Below, piece by piece: positions 23,621 to 34,197 of a stretch of 64,000 nt of DNA (position 1 is its first letter; each line of letters opens with the position of its first letter). Made by a program: the position numbers and the translations under genes. The notes below the pieces were generated by a model. That model saw nothing but the letters and a program-made list of their open reading frames with translations. It was not told where the DNA came from and ran no database searches. This DNA comes from Euleptes europaea (taxonomy: Eukaryota; Chordata; Lepidosauria; Squamata; Sphaerodactylidae): contig NC_079324.1 of the NCBI RefSeq assembly GCF_029931775.1, positions 62,627,268-62,691,267 on the forward strand. Reading direction: 5' to 3'.

Positions 23621-23859
23621 CCTCCTCCTCCTCCTCCTCGGAGACCAGCCTACCCGGCGGGGCGGTTTGTGGGCCGGCTGGGGTGTGAATACGGGTGGGA
23701 CTCCCTGCCCCAGGAACCAGGGCCGCCGGGGCTACCAGCAAGGCCCGCGAGGCGGTCGCCTAGGCCGCGGCCCTCAGAACTGGCCCCAGGGGGCCCACAG
23801 TTTTAGTTTCTTGGGGGGGGGGAAGGTGTTGGATGTAAATACACTTTTTTTTGGGTGAC

Positions 23860-24390
23860 TAGATTTTATTATTACAAAGTAGAGACGACGCCAGGTTTAA
23901 GAAGCAAAGGGAGAAAAAAAGCTTTTTTTTTTATTTTGCCAGGCAAAGAGGAGAGGATTTCAGCCCTTTTTGGGTTTAAAAGTGAAAGTTTCCTAATAAA
24001 ACCCCGCCCTTTATATCTTATATATACTCCTCCAAAACCCTTTGTTTTAAGAGGATTTGAATATCCCCTTTTCCTAAATTCACCCTAACTCTGATTTTAT
24101 TTCCGTGGTTACATGTTGTTTTTTTATACCTTCTTGTTTTAGATACGAAAAATTACCTGCTTTTTTTAGTTTAAGTTAGACAATACTGCTTTTTACTGAC
24201 TTATATAAATAACCACAGCTTACAAATATAATAGAAAAATTACATTTTTCTAATATGCTAGAATTAATTTGATTAAAATTTTACACACCCCACAAAGGGG
24301 GACGCAACTGGCAGTTTATATATATATTTTTATTTTAAGCTAAGTACCGCAATAGTGCTGTGGAATATAATTAGTTATAACGTCTTATAA
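23860..24390. other. AT-rich intergenic DNA
   Basis: T-rich and A-rich sequence upstream of NAA25 with no recognised feature. Confidence 0.5.
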
Positions 24391-24393
24391 ATA

Positions 24394-24492
24394 TTGTCCA
24401 AGGCTTTCACGGTCAGAGTTCATTGGTTCTTGTAGGTTCTCCGGGCTGTGTGACCGTGGTCACCCAGACCGGATAACCTACAAGAACCAGTC
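24394..24492. repeat. short copy of the GGTTCTTGTAGGTT inverted-arm repeat
   Basis: GGCTTTCACGGTCAGAGTTC leads into inverted arms GGTTCTTGTAGGTTCTCCGG and CCGGATAACCTACAAGAACC; a deleted relative of 10750-10925. Confidence 0.65.
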
Positions 24493-24589
24493 TTATAAAT
24501 AGTTTTGTGGTTTAATTTGTTTTCCTACAAGACGACTGTTTTTGAAAGTGGGTGGGCATTTGGGGGGGTTGCACAAGTAGTCAGCCTCG

Positions 24590-25320
24590 CCTAGGGCGCA
24601 AAAATGACTGGCCCTGGCCCTGCCCAGGATGTGGTGATGGCTGCCAACTTGGAAGGCTTTAAGAGGGGAGAGGATATGTTCATGGAGGAGAGGGCTATCC
24701 ATGGCTACTAGTCAAAATGGCTACTAGTCATGATGCCTACCTGTTATCTCCAGGATCGGAGTAGCATGCCCATTATATTAGGTGCTATATACCATTCTGA
24801 GTTCCTTGGAGAGATGGGGGGAAGTGGCACGTTAATCCAATACTCAATTTATGATTATGACCTAAAGCACAATAACAGTTTTTATAGTTAAATTGTGGAA
24901 CTCCCTGCTCCAGGATGTGGTGGCAGCTGTCAACTTGGAAGGCTTTAAGAGGGGAGTGGACATGTTCATGGAGGAGGGGGCTAACCATGGCTACTGGTCA
25001 AAATGGCTACTAGTCATGATGCCTACCTATTATCTCCAGGATCGGAATAGCATGCCCATTATATTAGGTGCTATATACCATTCTGAGTTCCTTGGAGAGA
25101 TGGGGGGAAGTGGCACGTTAATCCAATACTCAATTTATGATTATGACCTAAAGCACAATAACAGTTTTTATAGTTAAATTGTGGAACTCCCTGCTCCAGG
25201 ATGTGGTGGCAGCTGCCAACTTGGAAGGCTTTAAGAGGGGAGTGGACATGTTCATGGAGGAGGGGGCTAACCATGGCTACTAGTAAAAATAGATACTAGT
25301 CATGATGCATCCCTATTCTC
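24590..25320 (+). repeat. 286-bp tandem array, three copies
   Basis: CAGGATGTGG starts at 24625, 24911 and 25197, exactly 286 bp apart. Each unit contains AACTTGGAAGGCTTTAAGAG and CATGTTCATGGAGGA. The second and third junctions are almost identical, while the first copy is more diverged at its left end. The array runs into the GTGAACAGACTGCTGG repeat, so it looks like a local amplification of part of that interspersed element. Confidence 0.85.
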
Positions 25321-25324
25321 TCCA

Positions 25325-25503
25325 GGATCAGATGAGCGTGCCTGTTATATTGGGTGCTTTGGAACACAGGAAGGACAATGCTGTTACAGTCATCTTGTTA
25401 GTGGCTTCCTTGAGGCTCCTGGTTGGCCACGGTGTGAACAGACTGCTGGACTTGATGGACCTTGGACTGATCCAGCATAGCCTTTCTTATATTCTTATGT
25501 TCT
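25325..25503 (+). repeat. reptilian interspersed repeat with GTGAACAGACTGCTGGACTT
   Basis: Same family as 5320-5507; terminates CTTTCTTATATTCTTATG. Confidence 0.7.
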
Positions 25504-25544
25504 TTTGCTCTTAATGTTGTTTCAGACACACTACTATTATGTAG

Positions 25545-25660
25545 TTTCAGAGGGTAGCCATGTTGGTCTGCAACAGAAGAGCTAGATTTGAGACCAGTAG
25601 CACCTTAGAGACCAACAAGATTTCAGGGTATAAGCTTTTGAGAGTCAAAGCATGTGCTAC
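25545..25660 (-). repeat. Penelope-like element 3' tail (probable)
   Basis: AGGGTAGCCATGTTGGTCTG ... AGTAGCACCTTAGAGACCAA resembles the tail that directly follows the GIY-YIG relic at 34540-34665. The assignment rests on that linkage. Confidence 0.5.
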
Positions 25661-25689
25661 TGAACTCTGAGACAGCAAGGTAGACTTCC

Positions 25690-26095
25690 TCTGTCTGTGG
25701 AGGATCCACTTGAGTGTTTTGATTTAATAGTTCTTGATAACCTTTTCTCCTCTGAATGTATTGATACAGCAAGGGAAGAAGTCTGCTGCAGTACAAGACA
25801 GCTCTGTGTGTTGAGTCAGTGGGGGAAAAGTCATGGTAAATGATAACGGGGACTGGATAGAACCGCTGTGCATCTGTGCTCCTGACTCTGTGAAACTATC
25901 CGATAAGCACCAAATGGTGACGTGTTATGTCTTAGCCTGGAATTGGGATAAAAGTTCTTTCCCCAGTACAATTGGGGCTCAGTCTTTCTGCTTGTCAACT
26001 GCAGGCTGGGTCACAGCTGTAATAAAACTGTTTTCTCAACTAACGGTCTCGGGTCTCTCTCCTCTGCGAACCTCCGTTTTCCTGCAACAACTCAA
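25690..26095 (+). repeat. possible solo LTR
   Basis: Has a TATA-like GGGATAAAAG (25948), an AATAAAA signal (26021) and a following CTCGGGTCTCTCTCCTCTG, in the layout of a retroviral LTR. No convincing TG...CA ends or target duplication were found. Confidence 0.35.
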
Positions 26096-26099
26096 ATTG

Positions 26100-27540
26100 T
26101 TGTTGTTACTAGTACTACATAATATCTTGCCTCAAACCATGAGTTTATTTGTTGGCTTTAGGCAAACTAATAATCCATCTCCCTTCCTCACCCCTCAGTT
26201 TTATAGGTATAATAGTTGAGTTGTTATGGGACTTGAACTCCAGCCACTTTTGAGCTACGTATTATTCAATTCTTTTTTTTTAAGGCTTGGAAAAACAATT
26301 TGAAGGAATTGCAGGAAGCTGGGAACCGACAGTTGATGACCCTCCCCCACCCCCAGTGTGCCACAGTTGTGATGCTTCCATAAGAAACTGTTCATCTATC
26401 CAGTATAGTGCTTGAAGGGGAGTGTTTTTAACTGTCTTGGGGGGGGGTTCCCAATGAATTTTACAGCGCAAGATCCTCTGACTCTAATTTCACTTCCATT
26501 CTAGCAGTCGTGGGATGAAAGAGTGCTTGGGAGTTCAAATAATTAGGACTGCAGGAAGTGCTTTTCTTCTGATCATTCCCCTTAAGACTCCCACCTCAAA
26601 GAAGGTACAACCCTTGGAGTTTATCATCCTGGATGGGGGGGGGGGAGGGAATCAGGAGAGGTATGTCTCATAGCATTCATCCCCGTCTTTAATGTCCTGC
26701 TCAAGGGTTTTGGTGGGTCAATTTCCCCTCTGCTCCCCCTACTTTTCCTGACACCCAACAGCCCTCAACATTCTGAACCTCGAGGTGGGGAATGAATATG
26801 CTCAATCCCGTTTAAAATTTTTAGATGCTTACATTTTTCTGCATATCTCTGAAGTCTTCTGCTTATACAGAGAACTAGATTGCATAGGAGTAGGTTCCAC
26901 ACATAAGGAGGAAAAGACCCCCTCAGCTGTTTAAACACACAGTTTTTCCTCAATGGATGTTTTTCTTGTGAACCTAGTAAATGTTTTTATTTATCTAAAT
27001 TTATCCAAACACATAATATTCTTTTACATCTTTCACTTTTATCTTGTGTTTTCATCCTCTGGCCATTGCTTCTCTAAGGCATAAGTCCACTCCTAGGCAG
27101 GGGTCTCCGAGCCATCCTGACCTTCTGTGCACAGGCAGGAGGGGCCATGCCCTGCTCCCATTAGATCTCTTTATGGCCCAGACAAGTTGTTTCTGAATGG
27201 TGTAGAGTTGTATGCAACATAGCTTCAGGAGAGGCTGCCACTGGAATGGAAAATCTGTGCAACCCCAGAACACATGCAGAAGTGTGTTTCATCAGATCTG
27301 TTCTGATAACGATGGCGCCTTCCCTTGGCACAAGAGCCTGGAAAAGCTCCCTGTGCTGGGGGAACACACCACTGTTAGCAGAACATATCCACATGATCAA
27401 ACGTTTCCCCTTTGCACACAGGGATCTTTGAAAAAGGAATTCATTCCCACCCTCAAAAACATCATCCAGGGATGGTCAAGCTTTAAATGACTTTTTAGGA
27501 CTCTTCAGCCTCCCAGGATGCCTCAGGAGGAGCATAACTT
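26100..27540. other. intergenic DNA upstream of the U1 cluster
   Basis: No gene recognised. G-run at 26635-26646; the rest is unassigned. Confidence 0.5.
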
Positions 27541-27945
27541 GTCTAATTTAATTTGAGAATGGCCTGATCCAATGCACTACTCCTTGGAAGTAAATTCCTG
27601 TGAAATCCAGTGTAATTTACTTTCAGATACATAGCTGGCATAAGGATGTGATAAGGCAACAGACAGAAGAAACAGAATGGGGAAGAGAACGGAGTGATGC
27701 ATTTGATGGGCTCTAGTCCATGAAACAAGCTGATTGCCATTAACATGTCAAAAAACTCTTGTTTTTGCTGTAATCGACTAACAACAAGACCCCCCCCCCC
27801 CCCGTGATTTGTTCTTCCAGGAAGCAGGCGGAAGGATGCATTGAGACTCCGCCCTGCCATTCCAGAGCTCCAATGGAAAGGCCGCTGAAGCGGATGCAGC
27901 TGTCTGCATATTGCGTCAGAAGGAAGCAGTGAGAGATGGGCGGGT

Positions 27946-27980
27946 ATGCAAATTACTGTACACGCAGAGCATTGTGGGAA
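27946..27980 (+). promoter_or_regulatory. U1-1 distal sequence element (octamer + SPH)
   Basis: ATGCAAAT at 27946-27953 binds Oct-1 in known snRNA genes. GCAGAGCATTGTGGGAA at 27964-27980 is the inverse of the ZNF143/Staf SPH motif (TTCCCACAATGC). They lie about 210 and 190 bp upstream of the RNA, the classic distance. Confidence 0.9.
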
Positions 27981-28091
27981 CAAAAAGAATGCTGATCGGG
28001 GTTCCCCTGTCCCCCCCAGAACACATCATGCACTTTGGAGCACAGCAGCGTTACTGATGTGCTGAGCTGAGCTGAGGGGAAGGGGTGTGGC

Positions 28092-28110
28092 GGTGGCCAC
28101 TGTGAGCTGG
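28092..28110 (+). promoter_or_regulatory. U1-1 candidate proximal sequence element
   Basis: GGTGGCCACTGTGAGCTGG at -67 to -49 is conserved at the same distance in all four copies, in the zone where SNAPc binds the PSE. There is no TATA box, consistent with Pol II snRNA genes. Confidence 0.75.
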
Positions 28111-28158
28111 GTGTCAGTGCCCAGGAGAGGCGAGGGGGTGCTGGTTCCCTCCCAACTC

Positions 28159-28322
28159 ATACTTACCTGGCAGGGGAGACACCATGATCACGAAGGTGGT
28201 TTTCCCAGGGTGAGGCTCATCCATTGCACTTCGGGTGTGCTGACCCCTGCGATTTCCCCAAATGCGGGAAACTCGACTGCATAATTTGTGGTAGTGGGGG
28301 ACTGCGTTCGCGCTTTCCCCTG
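28159..28322 (+). ncRNA. RNU1: U1 spliceosomal snRNA, copy 1
   Basis: A 164-nt RNA that pairs with 5' splice sites as part of the U1 snRNP. The start ATACTTACCTGGCAGGGGAG carries the 5'-splice-site pairing sequence ACTTACCTG. Stem-loop I keeps GATCACGAAGG (U1-70K binding) and loop II keeps ATTGCAC (U1A binding). The Sm site is AATTTGTGG, and the 3' stem runs GTGGGGGACTGCGTTCGCGC to CCCCTG. The few differences from human U1 are mostly wobble, compensated or loop changes. Distal and proximal elements and a 3' box are all in place, so it should be transcribed by Pol II. Confidence 0.96.
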
Positions 28323-28331
28323 ATCATCCTG

Positions 28332-28344
28332 GTTCAAAGACAGA
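28332..28344 (+). terminator. U1-1 3' box
   Basis: GTTCAAAGACAGA begins 10 nt after the RNA end and fits the snRNA 3'-box consensus GTTT-N0-3-AAARNNAGA, used by Integrator for 3' cleavage. Confidence 0.85.
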
Positions 28345-28581
28345 AAAATCTTTCTTTTATCTACTTTTTTCTATCTCTTCCATTTCTCCTTTTGTATGTT
28401 TTGTGTTAAGTGTGGCTGGGGTTTCCTTGATTCAGTCAACCCATCTCATGTTGAGTCCTTCTCTTTTCCTGCTGCCTTCCAGCTTTTCCCAGCATTATTG
28501 TCTTTTCCAGTGAGTCTTGTCTTCTCATAATGTGACCAAAGTATGATAGCCTCAGTTTAGTCATTTTAGGGACAGTTCAGG

Positions 28582-28920
28582 AGCTGTGCCTGTAAATATC
28601 CCCTGGAACACAATCAGCATTATACGATTGTACTGCCATCACGTATGCCCCTGGCGGGCCCCTAGCCTTGAATCCACCGTTATCTCAGCTGAATAGAGAT
28701 CCTATTCTCTGTGCGTCTGCGTATCTGCACTTGCTACAAGGCGATCTGCTTACTCTGCATTCTTTGGTAGTGTATTCACTGTTCTGCCTTATATGGTATA
28801 TGAATCTACCTCCTTATATGAGAATGTATCCGCCTCTTTGAATAAAGTATAAAAGCTTTCCTTTTCCTTTGTTCAGGGTGGCAGCTTCCCACTTTGTTAA
28901 TTGGGTCTTTCCACCCAGTT
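28582..28920 (+). repeat. unassigned repeat, possible LTR
   Basis: Contains AATAAAGTATAAAAGC near 28841 followed by a pyrimidine-rich stretch ending in GGGTCTTTCCACCCA. LTR-like, but ends and duplication are not clear. Confidence 0.3.
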
Positions 28921-29249
28921 CTCTGCTTCATCAAACATCAATTAGGCAATTGGTTAGGAAGGAGAGGTCATGGAGGGAGTGCCAAACGAAACAAGCCTTC
29001 ACCCATGGATGGAAGACGGCAACAGAAGGGAACAGATGAATCTCCCTGGAGAGTAAGTTCCAGAGCTTTGGTGCCATGACCAAGAAGGCCCCCTCTCAGG
29101 TTGCCACCTGTCTGATCTCAGAAGGCCCTGTGATGGATGGCCTCTAGTTCTGCCTTCCAGGCATCCCAGCAAATTCCTGCCTTCAGGGTGGGTAGGCAGA
29201 TACTGTGGCATCAGCCAATGAGAGGCTGTGGAACCTTTTCTCTCCAGGA

Positions 29250-29420
29250 TCAGAGGAGCATGCCTATTAGGTGCTTTGGGACAAAGGCAGGACAATTCTG
29301 CTGCAGTCGTCTTGCTTGTGGGCTTCCTAGAGGCACCTTGTTGGCCACTGTGTGAACAGACTGCTGGACTTAATGGACCTTGGTCTGATCCAGCAGGGCC
29401 TTTCTTGTGTTCTTATGTTC
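29250..29420 (+). repeat. reptilian interspersed repeat with GTGAACAGACTGCTGGACTT
   Basis: Same family as 5320-5507, inserted between U1 copies 1 and 2. Confidence 0.7.
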
Positions 29421-29919
29421 ACTCCAAAACTGCCTCCAGGCACCACTTCAGGATTTCTAAACTGCTGGTAGCACGAGATAGAATGTCATCCCTATATTGA
29501 TATGCTAGCCAATGGCCATAACAATAAATTAAATTACAAATCCCCATATTGGTGACAACCCAGCCCAAATGTGATTTACTTCCAAATTAGTAGTTGTTCT
29601 AAGGGTGGAATGAAACAACAGCAAACAGAAGAAAAGGAATGAGGAACAGAACATAATGATTCACAGAAAAACCTGCCTGCCCTTAACATGTCAAAAGACT
29701 CTTTGTCTGCTTCTTGTTTTTGCTGTAATAGACTAACAACATCGCCCCCCCCCACCCGCCCCCTGTGATTTATTCTTCCAGGATGCAGGCAGAATGATGC
29801 ATTGAGACTCCGCCCTGCCATTCCAGAGCCCCAATAGAAAGGCCGCTGAAACGGATTCAGCAGTCTGCACAGGATAGCCAAAGATTGCGTCAGAAGGAAG
29901 CAGCGAGAGGCGGGCAGGT

Positions 29920-29954
29920 ATGCAAATTAATGTACAGGCAGAGCATTGTGGGAA
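29920..29954 (+). promoter_or_regulatory. U1-2 distal sequence element (octamer + SPH)
   Basis: ATGCAAAT at 29920-29927 and GCAGAGCATTGTGGGAA at 29938-29954, same spacing as copy 1. Confidence 0.9.
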
Positions 29955-30065
29955 CAAAAAAGAGGTGCAGATCGGGGTTCCCCTTGCCCCCCAGAACACA
30001 TCATGCGGTTTGGAGCACAGCAGTGTTACAGATGTGCTGGGGTGAGATGACAGGAAGGGGGTGGT

Positions 30066-30084
30066 GGTGGCCACTGTGAGCTGG
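30066..30084 (+). promoter_or_regulatory. U1-2 candidate proximal sequence element
   Basis: GGTGGCCACTGTGAGCTGG at -67 to -49, identical to copy 1. Confidence 0.75.
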
Positions 30085-30132
30085 GAGTCAGGGCCCAGGA
30101 GAGGCGAGGGGGTGCCGGTGCCCTCTCAACTC

Positions 30133-30296
30133 ATACTTACCTGGCAGGGGAGACACCATGATCACGAAGGTGGTTTTCCCAGGGTGAGGCTCATCCATTG
30201 CACTTCGGGTGTGCTGACCCCTGCGATTTCCCCAAATGCGGGAAACTCGACTGCATAATTTGTGGTAGTGGGGGACTGCGTTCGCGCTTTCCCCTG
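30133..30296 (+). ncRNA. RNU1: U1 spliceosomal snRNA, copy 2
   Basis: A 164-nt sequence that matches copy 1 base for base by eye, with the 5' splice-site pairing sequence, U1-70K and U1A loops, Sm site and 3' stem. It lies 1974 bp downstream of copy 1 in the same orientation. Flanking homology to copy 1 extends upstream through the distal element to about 29580, but the downstream flank differs from copies 1 and 4 soon after the 3' box. Confidence 0.96.
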
Positions 30297-30305
30297 ATCA
30301 TCCTG

Positions 30306-30318
30306 GTTCAAAGACAGA
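30306..30318 (+). terminator. U1-2 3' box
   Basis: GTTCAAAGACAGA, identical to copy 1. Confidence 0.85.
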
Positions 30319-30559
30319 AAAGGCTTTGTGTTTTGTATAAAGCACAAATAATGTTCTTTTTAAAATCTCCTGGTTTTCCCCCCAGAGAAGCAGTGTTCAC
30401 TGACTTTTACTGTCTGTTCTCCTGGCTGTTCATACTTGCCCGTTACGGTTGTGGTTCAAAGGCAGCAAAGCTTTTATTATTAGTGGTTTTCCTGTGTCTC
30501 TGTGTGAGAGGCTAACCCCCTCCCCCCGCAATTGGATGCTTTTGTTTTCTAACATGCAG

Positions 30560-31022
30560 TTCACTAAGTAGCCCTCAAGCAAATACTCTCCTCTTTTATA
30601 GTCCTGCCAACCTTCCAGCATCCAGGAAGGTTCCCACTCTCCTGGCCTTCTGCAAACTATGCAAAACATTAGAGGCCTTTTCTACGCAGGTAATAGGCTT
30701 TCACTGTATAAAATGGCTCACCTAGTTCCTTGGATGAATTATTAGGGACGGTGGTCTATACTTTTTGTGTATAGGTTGCTGTAAGTAGGATCCTGCTATA
30801 TAATTTTACATAAATCAATGTGTTCTGTTAATACCTATCATTTGCTTCAGTTCTGTTTTTAGATTTCTGGTTGGTTCCAGATTTCTACAATTCTAATCCT
30901 ATTGCATTGTTTACTGAATGTCCCTACCTGTCAGTTGTATTGACTCAACTCTGTGTAATCCACTTTGAGTCTCAGTAAGAAAGGTAGTTTATGAATAATG
31001 TAAATAAAACCTAAATAAATAA
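30560..31022 (+). repeat. L2 LINE 3' end
   Basis: Ends CACTTTGAGTCTCAGTAAGA, AATAATGTAAATAAAA and AAATAAATAAA. Parallels 61837-62402 along its length. Confidence 0.7.
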
Positions 31023-31054
31023 ATTATTGTGAAAATAAAAAACTTCCCTGGATC

Positions 31055-31350
31055 AGCCAGTGTGGTGTAGTGGTAAAGAGTGGTGGTTTGGAGCAGTGGA
31101 CTCTAATCTGGAGAACCGAGTTTGATTCTCCACTCCTCCACATGTGCTGCGGACACTAATGTGGTGAACCGGGTTGATTTCCTACACATAAAGCCGGCTG
31201 GGTGACCTTGGGCTAGTCACAGCTCTCTTAGAGCTCTCTCAGCCCCACCTACTTCAAAGGGGGTCTGTTATGGGGAGGGGAAGGTGACTGTAAGCCAATT
31301 TTAAGTGGTAGAGAAAATCGGCATATAAAATCTAACTCTTCTTCTTCATC
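31055..31350 (+). repeat. tRNA-derived squamate SINE (family A), plus orientation
   Basis: Starts CAGTGTGGTGTAGTGGTAAA, has GAGTTTGATTCTCCACTCC as B-box region, ends ATCTAACTCTTCTTCTTC. Confidence 0.85.
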
Positions 31351-31461
31351 AAAAGAAATAAGGTGGGGGGAAACAACATGTATGAGGCAAAAATTATATT
31401 GTATTTTTTTGCCCTACAAAATTGTATGTATTTTTAGAGTGGTGTTAATAGCTTTCAGTCC

Positions 31462-31760
31462 TTCAGAGACTGACTTTTATCTGATTAGTTTTTGGGTTCA
31501 ATTCAAGATACTGGTCATTGCCTACAAAGCTGTTCATTGCTTTGTACCCACAAAGGACCACCTCTTTCAATATGCTGCACCCCAAAAGCTTTGCTTCGCT
31601 GAGCAAAGCCTTCTGAAGGTGCCAGCTTTCAAAGGGTAAAAATGACCAGCTGCCTTTATCCAAGGGTTCTGCCACCCCAAACCACTCTTGGAATGGGTTG
31701 GCTGAGGAGGACAGGCAGACTCCACACTTCTGTCTTTTGCAGAATGCGTAAAATGGAACT
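31462..31760 (+). repeat. L2-like LINE C-terminal fragment
   Basis: Translates as VQFKILVIAYKAVHCFVPT, the end of the L2 reverse-transcriptase ORF, followed by CTTTTGCAGAATGCGTAAAA. Confidence 0.55.
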
Positions 31761-31798
31761 GGTCAGGAGGGCATTTTTATAAAGGGAATCATGTAGTT

Positions 31799-31935
31799 TT
31801 ATTGGTTCTTGTAGGTTATCCGGGCTGTGTAACCGTGGTCTTGGTATTTTCTTTCCTGACGTTTCACCAGCAGCTGTGGCAGGCATCTTCAGAGGAGTAA
31901 CACTGAAGGACAGTGTCTCTCAGTGTCAAGTGTGT
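31799..31935 (+). repeat. copy of the GGTTCTTGTAGGTT repeat
   Basis: GGTTCTTGTAGGTTATCCGG through GCAGCTGTGGCAGGCATCTT matches 10750-10860. The right inverted arm is absent; unique text continues instead. Confidence 0.65.
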
Positions 31936-32530
31936 AGGAAGAGTAATCTATAGTCAGAAAGGGGTTGGATTGAGCTGAATCATTGGCCTGCAAAAAGTAT
32001 CAAAAGTTAGTGTAGTTTTAATTTGAGGCATTTGTGAAATCCATTTTACTGGATATATTATACTCTTTTTAGTTCAAGGAGGGCAAATTATTTATTTGTT
32101 TGTTGATAGTTAGCCTCACTGAGTTTCAAAGGAGATTACGCAGTGCAAGACAATTCAATCAATAGAATGAGACATGTAAGAAGCAATGTAATAGGACTGG
32201 GATTGCAGAAATCTGAACAAAGCCTAAGTATTAAACATAACATGTTAAACAAGCAGTAAATGGTTTTACATAAGTAGAAATGAAGTAAAGACATAAATCA
32301 CAATTTTTGTGCTTTGGAACTGTTTCCTCAAAGGCTTTCTAAGGGAATACTACACTGGAGTCTCCAGGTCTTCTTGAACTTATGTGCACACACTTGGGGG
32401 GTTATGCTCCTCTCCAGTTACATTCCGTTATGGCCATGGCATGATGTTATTGACTGCTGGAGGGCTGCATCCAAAACAGCATGAGGGGCTCCTGCTGGAA
32501 GGGAAATTCTGCACAGCCCTGGATCCTGTG

Positions 32531-32830
32531 GATGAAGAAGAAGAGTTGGTTTTTATATGCCGACTTTCTCTACCACTTAAGGAAGAATCAAACCGGCTTA
32601 CAATCACCTTCTCTTCCCCTCCCCACAACAGACACCCTGTGAGGTAGGTGGGGCTGAGAGAGCGTGTGTGACTTGCCCAAGCTGGCTTCATGTGTAGGAG
32701 TGGGGAAACAAATCCAGTTCTCTAGATTAGCGTCTTCCGCTCATGTGGAGAAGTGGGGAATCAAAACCAGTTCTCTAGATCAGACACCACCACTCCAAAC
32801 CACTGCTCTTAACCACTACACCAAGCTGGT
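32531..32830 (-). repeat. tRNA-derived squamate SINE (family A)
   Basis: Near-complete copy between U1 copies 2 and 3. Confidence 0.85.
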
Positions 32831-33014
32831 CATTATTTCAAATGTTTTTTGGGGGGAAATTTTCTCAAGGGAAAAAACATTGAAGTTACTTCCCCCCCCC
32901 CCATGAGGTTTGTGACTTGATCCAGTGCATCTCTCCTCGGAAGTATATTCCTTTGAAATCCTGCGTAATTTCCTTCCAAATAAATAGCTGAGAGAAGTGT
33001 GTAATAAAGTAACA

Positions 33015-33688
33015 TTTAGAGCCAACTTGAAAGATCTAATGTTCCATCTTCTGAAGGATCCATTCAGGGCCAGCTGGTTCTCTGCAATTTTAGCCAAACA
33101 ATCAAATTGGAATTAACCTGGATGAGTTATTAATGCTAAAGGAAAAAGCTCTTTTTATAATCAAACAATAACTCCGAGATCATGAATATCAGAAAATATG
33201 CCCGCTCACTCCGCCAGTATGTTCCCCATTTAAAATGGGTTTGTCAATATTACCCGGAAAGCTGCAGCAATACTTTAGTACACTTAAGGAACCTCTTCAA
33301 CGGAGAGCATTTATGTTAGCTTGACTCAATTCCTTTCCATCTAAGGTTTTATACGGGAGATTTACTAAGACTCCCTTTAACAAGAGGGTATGTCCATGCG
33401 TAACGGGCCAGCCAGACGCCCTACATCACATTATCTTAGATTGTCGTTTACATGAAGAACCCCGTAAAAAAATTATATTACCCTTAATCAGCAAACGAAT
33501 GGCCCCTTATAGAACATCCACTTGCCAATTCTTGCTGAACGACATTACAACTGATGTTACGGTGAAGGTGGCTAAGTTTTTGGCAGAAGTTGTTAAAATT
33601 CAAACTTAATTTTAATTAGATATGTATTATCTATTTATCTTCTGACCTTGTGACCATCAATATTATGCCAATAAAGGTTATCTTATTC
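33015..33688 (+). mobile_element. 5'-truncated non-LTR retrotransposon, with target-site duplication
   Basis: The frame ending at 33609 reads KVLYGRFTKTPFNKRVCPCV then ALHHIILDCRLHEEPRKKII, with a C-x-C...H...C zinc-knuckle layout typical of LINE ORF2 C-termini. One stop (TGA, 33322-33324) interrupts it upstream. The 3' end is GCCAATAAAGGTTATC. The insert is bounded by perfect 13-bp copies of TAATAAAGTAACA at 33002-33014 and 33689-33701. Outside these, the flanks continue the U1 repeat unit. The clade (CR1, L1 or other) is uncertain. Confidence 0.75.
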
Positions 33689-33970
33689 TAATAAAGTAAC
33701 AGCAGACAGAAGAAAAGGAGTGACACAGAGAAGTGAATGACGCCTCTGGCGAAAACCTGTTTGCTTTTAACATGTCAAAAGATTCTTTGTCTGTCTCTGT
33801 TTTTGCTGTAATAGACGAACAATAGCTACCTCCCCCTGCTGTGATTTACTCTTCCAGGATGCAGAGGGAAGGATGGATTGAGACTCCTCCCTGCCATCCC
33901 AGAGTTCCAGTGAAGCGGATGCAGCTGTCTGCCTATTGCGTCAGAAGGAAGCAGTGAGAGGTGGACGAGT

Positions 33971-34005
33971 ATGCAAATTAATGTTCACTCAGAGCATTGT
34001 GGGAA
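33971..34005 (+). promoter_or_regulatory. U1-3 distal sequence element (octamer + SPH)
   Basis: ATGCAAAT at 33971-33978. The SPH core GAGCATTGTGGGAA ends at 34005, with one base change at its upstream edge (TCAG for GCAG). Confidence 0.88.
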
Positions 34006-34130
34006 CAAAAAGAGATGCTGATCGGGGTTCCCTTTGCCGCCCCAGAATACAGTTTGCCGCCCCAGAATGCAGTTTGGAGCACTGCTGTGTTACTGACATG
34101 CTGGGCTGAGATGAGGGGAAGGGGTGTGGG

Positions 34131-34149
34131 GGTGGCCACTGTGAGCTGG
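34131..34149 (+). promoter_or_regulatory. U1-3 candidate proximal sequence element
   Basis: GGTGGCCACTGTGAGCTGG at -67 to -49. The following bases (ATGTCAGG) differ slightly from the other copies. Confidence 0.72.
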
Positions 34150-34197
34150 ATGTCAGGGCCCAGGAGAGGCGAGGTGGTGCCGGTGCCCTCCCAACTC

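Noticed and set aside
23286-23858. 190-residue open frame on the plus strand
   Set aside because: Lies across the NAA25 CpG island, where stop codons are rare. Composition is Gly/Pro/Arg/Ala low complexity, with no homology recognised, and it is antisense to a confirmed exon.
28087-28284. Repeated small open frames ending VLTPAISPNAGNSTA at each U1 copy
   Set aside because: These recur four times only because the U1 snRNA and its promoter are repeated; the RNA, not the frame, is conserved.
31055-31130. Possible tRNA gene at the SINE head
   Set aside because: A- and B-box-like motifs are present, but no cloverleaf can be drawn and the same head repeats across the window.
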